From positions 1 through 38,571 of IMG/VR virus record IMGVR_UViG_3300008117_000319: a DNA stretch of 38,571 nt. The stretch is one strand, 5' to 3'. The notes under the pieces were generated by a model. That model searched no databases and was not told the DNA's origin. It saw only the letters and a list, made by a program, of their open reading frames with translations. Source of the stretch: a virus. The translations under genes and the position numbers were made by a program. The stretch's first letter is position 1. The number at the start of each line of letters is the position of its first letter. Positions 38,226 to 38,571 of this stretch are shown one piece after another.

Positions 38226-38310
38226 GGACAGTTGGCAGAGTGGTCTATTGCAGCGGTCTTGAAAACCGCCGTACTGAAAGGTACCGAGAGTTCGAATCCC
38301 TCACTGTCCG
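38226..38310 (+). tRNA. tRNA-Ser (TGA)
   Basis: Acceptor GGACAGT pairs with ACTGTCC. The anticodon loop CTTGAAA on stem GCGGT/ACCGC gives TGA (codon UCA). A variable arm (GTACTGAAAGGTAC) and discriminator G fit tRNA-Ser. Confidence 0.92.
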
Positions 38311-38331
38311 TGACTTTATCATGAGGTACTG

Positions 38332-38571
38332 ATGCCTTATAAAATTACAAATTCTGAAAAGAAGGATGTATCTGATAAAACCTATTGGATGAAAACGCTA
38401 CACAATGGGAAAAAGATATATCTGGAAGATGAAGTATGGTATCGGTGGGGTGAGGTGATTGTTGAAGATGACCCCCGTGAGAATGGTTGGAAAGAAGGTG
38501 AACCATTAGTTGCAGGTGATTTTAACATCACAGACCATAACTTAAATGATGGATGTTGGTCAGATAGGTAT
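38332..38571 (+). CDS. Hypothetical protein, 3' partial
   Basis: An ORF starting MPYKITNSEKKDVSDKTYWM stays open for 80 codons to the right edge, so its end is not seen. GAGG lies 7 bases upstream. The visible part is polar, with several Trp (WYRWGEV, NGWKEGE, GCWSDRY) that suggest a small beta-rich domain. It is the first gene after the tRNA cluster. No family recognised. Confidence 0.55.
   Translation, partial: MPYKITNSEKKDVSDKTYWMKTLHNGKKIYLEDEVWYRWGEVIVEDDPRENGWKEGEPLVAGDFNITDHNLNDGCWSDRY

Noticed and set aside
38132-38332. 66-codon + strand ORF across tRNA-Leu and tRNA-Ser
   Set aside because: It covers two clear tRNA genes in full and has no ribosome site.

Overview
The window is an accessory-rich slice of a large virulent tailed phage of the T4 superfamily (myovirus). 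Every protein gene lies on the + strand. The diagnostic core is a T4-type replisome in T4-like order: sliding clamp (45), clamp loader (44, 62), RegA, DNA polymerase (43), UvsX recombinase, replicative helicase (41), and further on primase (61) and RNase H (rnh). TATAAATA late-promoter octamers and a tRNA cluster fit the same assignment. No photosystem genes, integrase or CRISPR array are seen. The class II (B12-dependent) ribonucleotide reductase, ThyX, CobS/CobT-like proteins and Hsp20 suggest an aquatic or environmental Gram-negative host; the host itself cannot be fixed from this sequence.

Layout. 1-2984: a CobT-like VWA protein (cut by the left edge) and a CobS-like AAA+ ATPase, separated by a hairpin-promoter. 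2995-4893: a SPOUT RNA methyltransferase, two tiny membrane proteins and small phage proteins. 4883-8711: clamp, clamp loader (split by an inserted PD-(D/E)XK nuclease), RegA, and an Hsp20 gene flanked by an inverted repeat. 8752-14073: polymerase, UvsX, a small gene and the helicase. 14069-16459: a putative HExxH protease followed by small early-type genes with strong promoters, including a winged-helix protein. 16461-26018: a late, virion and lysis region holding a ligase-fold/NMNAT fusion, structural and fibre proteins, a GH19 endolysin, a spanin-like protein and small basic proteins with T4-like capsid-targeting motifs. 26025-30274: a nucleotide and DNA synthesis operon (primase, ThyX, MazG-like, class II RNR, thioredoxin). 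30271-33636: a fibre-like protein, a zinc ribbon, a glycosyltransferase with an LpxH-like phosphoesterase, a GIY-YIG remnant and a membrane coiled-coil protein. 33639-37032: a second early operon ending in RNase H and a small conserved gene. 37062-38310: tandem promoters, six tRNAs (Glu, Gln, Ala, Val, Leu, Ser), a structured non-coding stretch, a tiny lipoprotein and a small ORF. A gene cut by the right edge closes the window.

How it works together (inference). Early sigma70-like promoters (TTGACA, 15-18 bp, TATATT) drive takeover, nucleotide and replication genes. The RNR-ThyX-MazG-thioredoxin block feeds the replisome, and the CobS/CobT-like pair may support the B12 need of the RNR. Late promoters of T4 type drive virion and lysis genes. 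The most unusual signals are a 27-bp element repeated three times at a fixed distance upstream of early promoters, promoters built into inverted repeats, a structured RNA between tRNA genes that recalls T4 stable RNAs C and D by position, an RNA-ligase-like/NMNAT fusion, and a fibre gene broken by a one-base frameshift.
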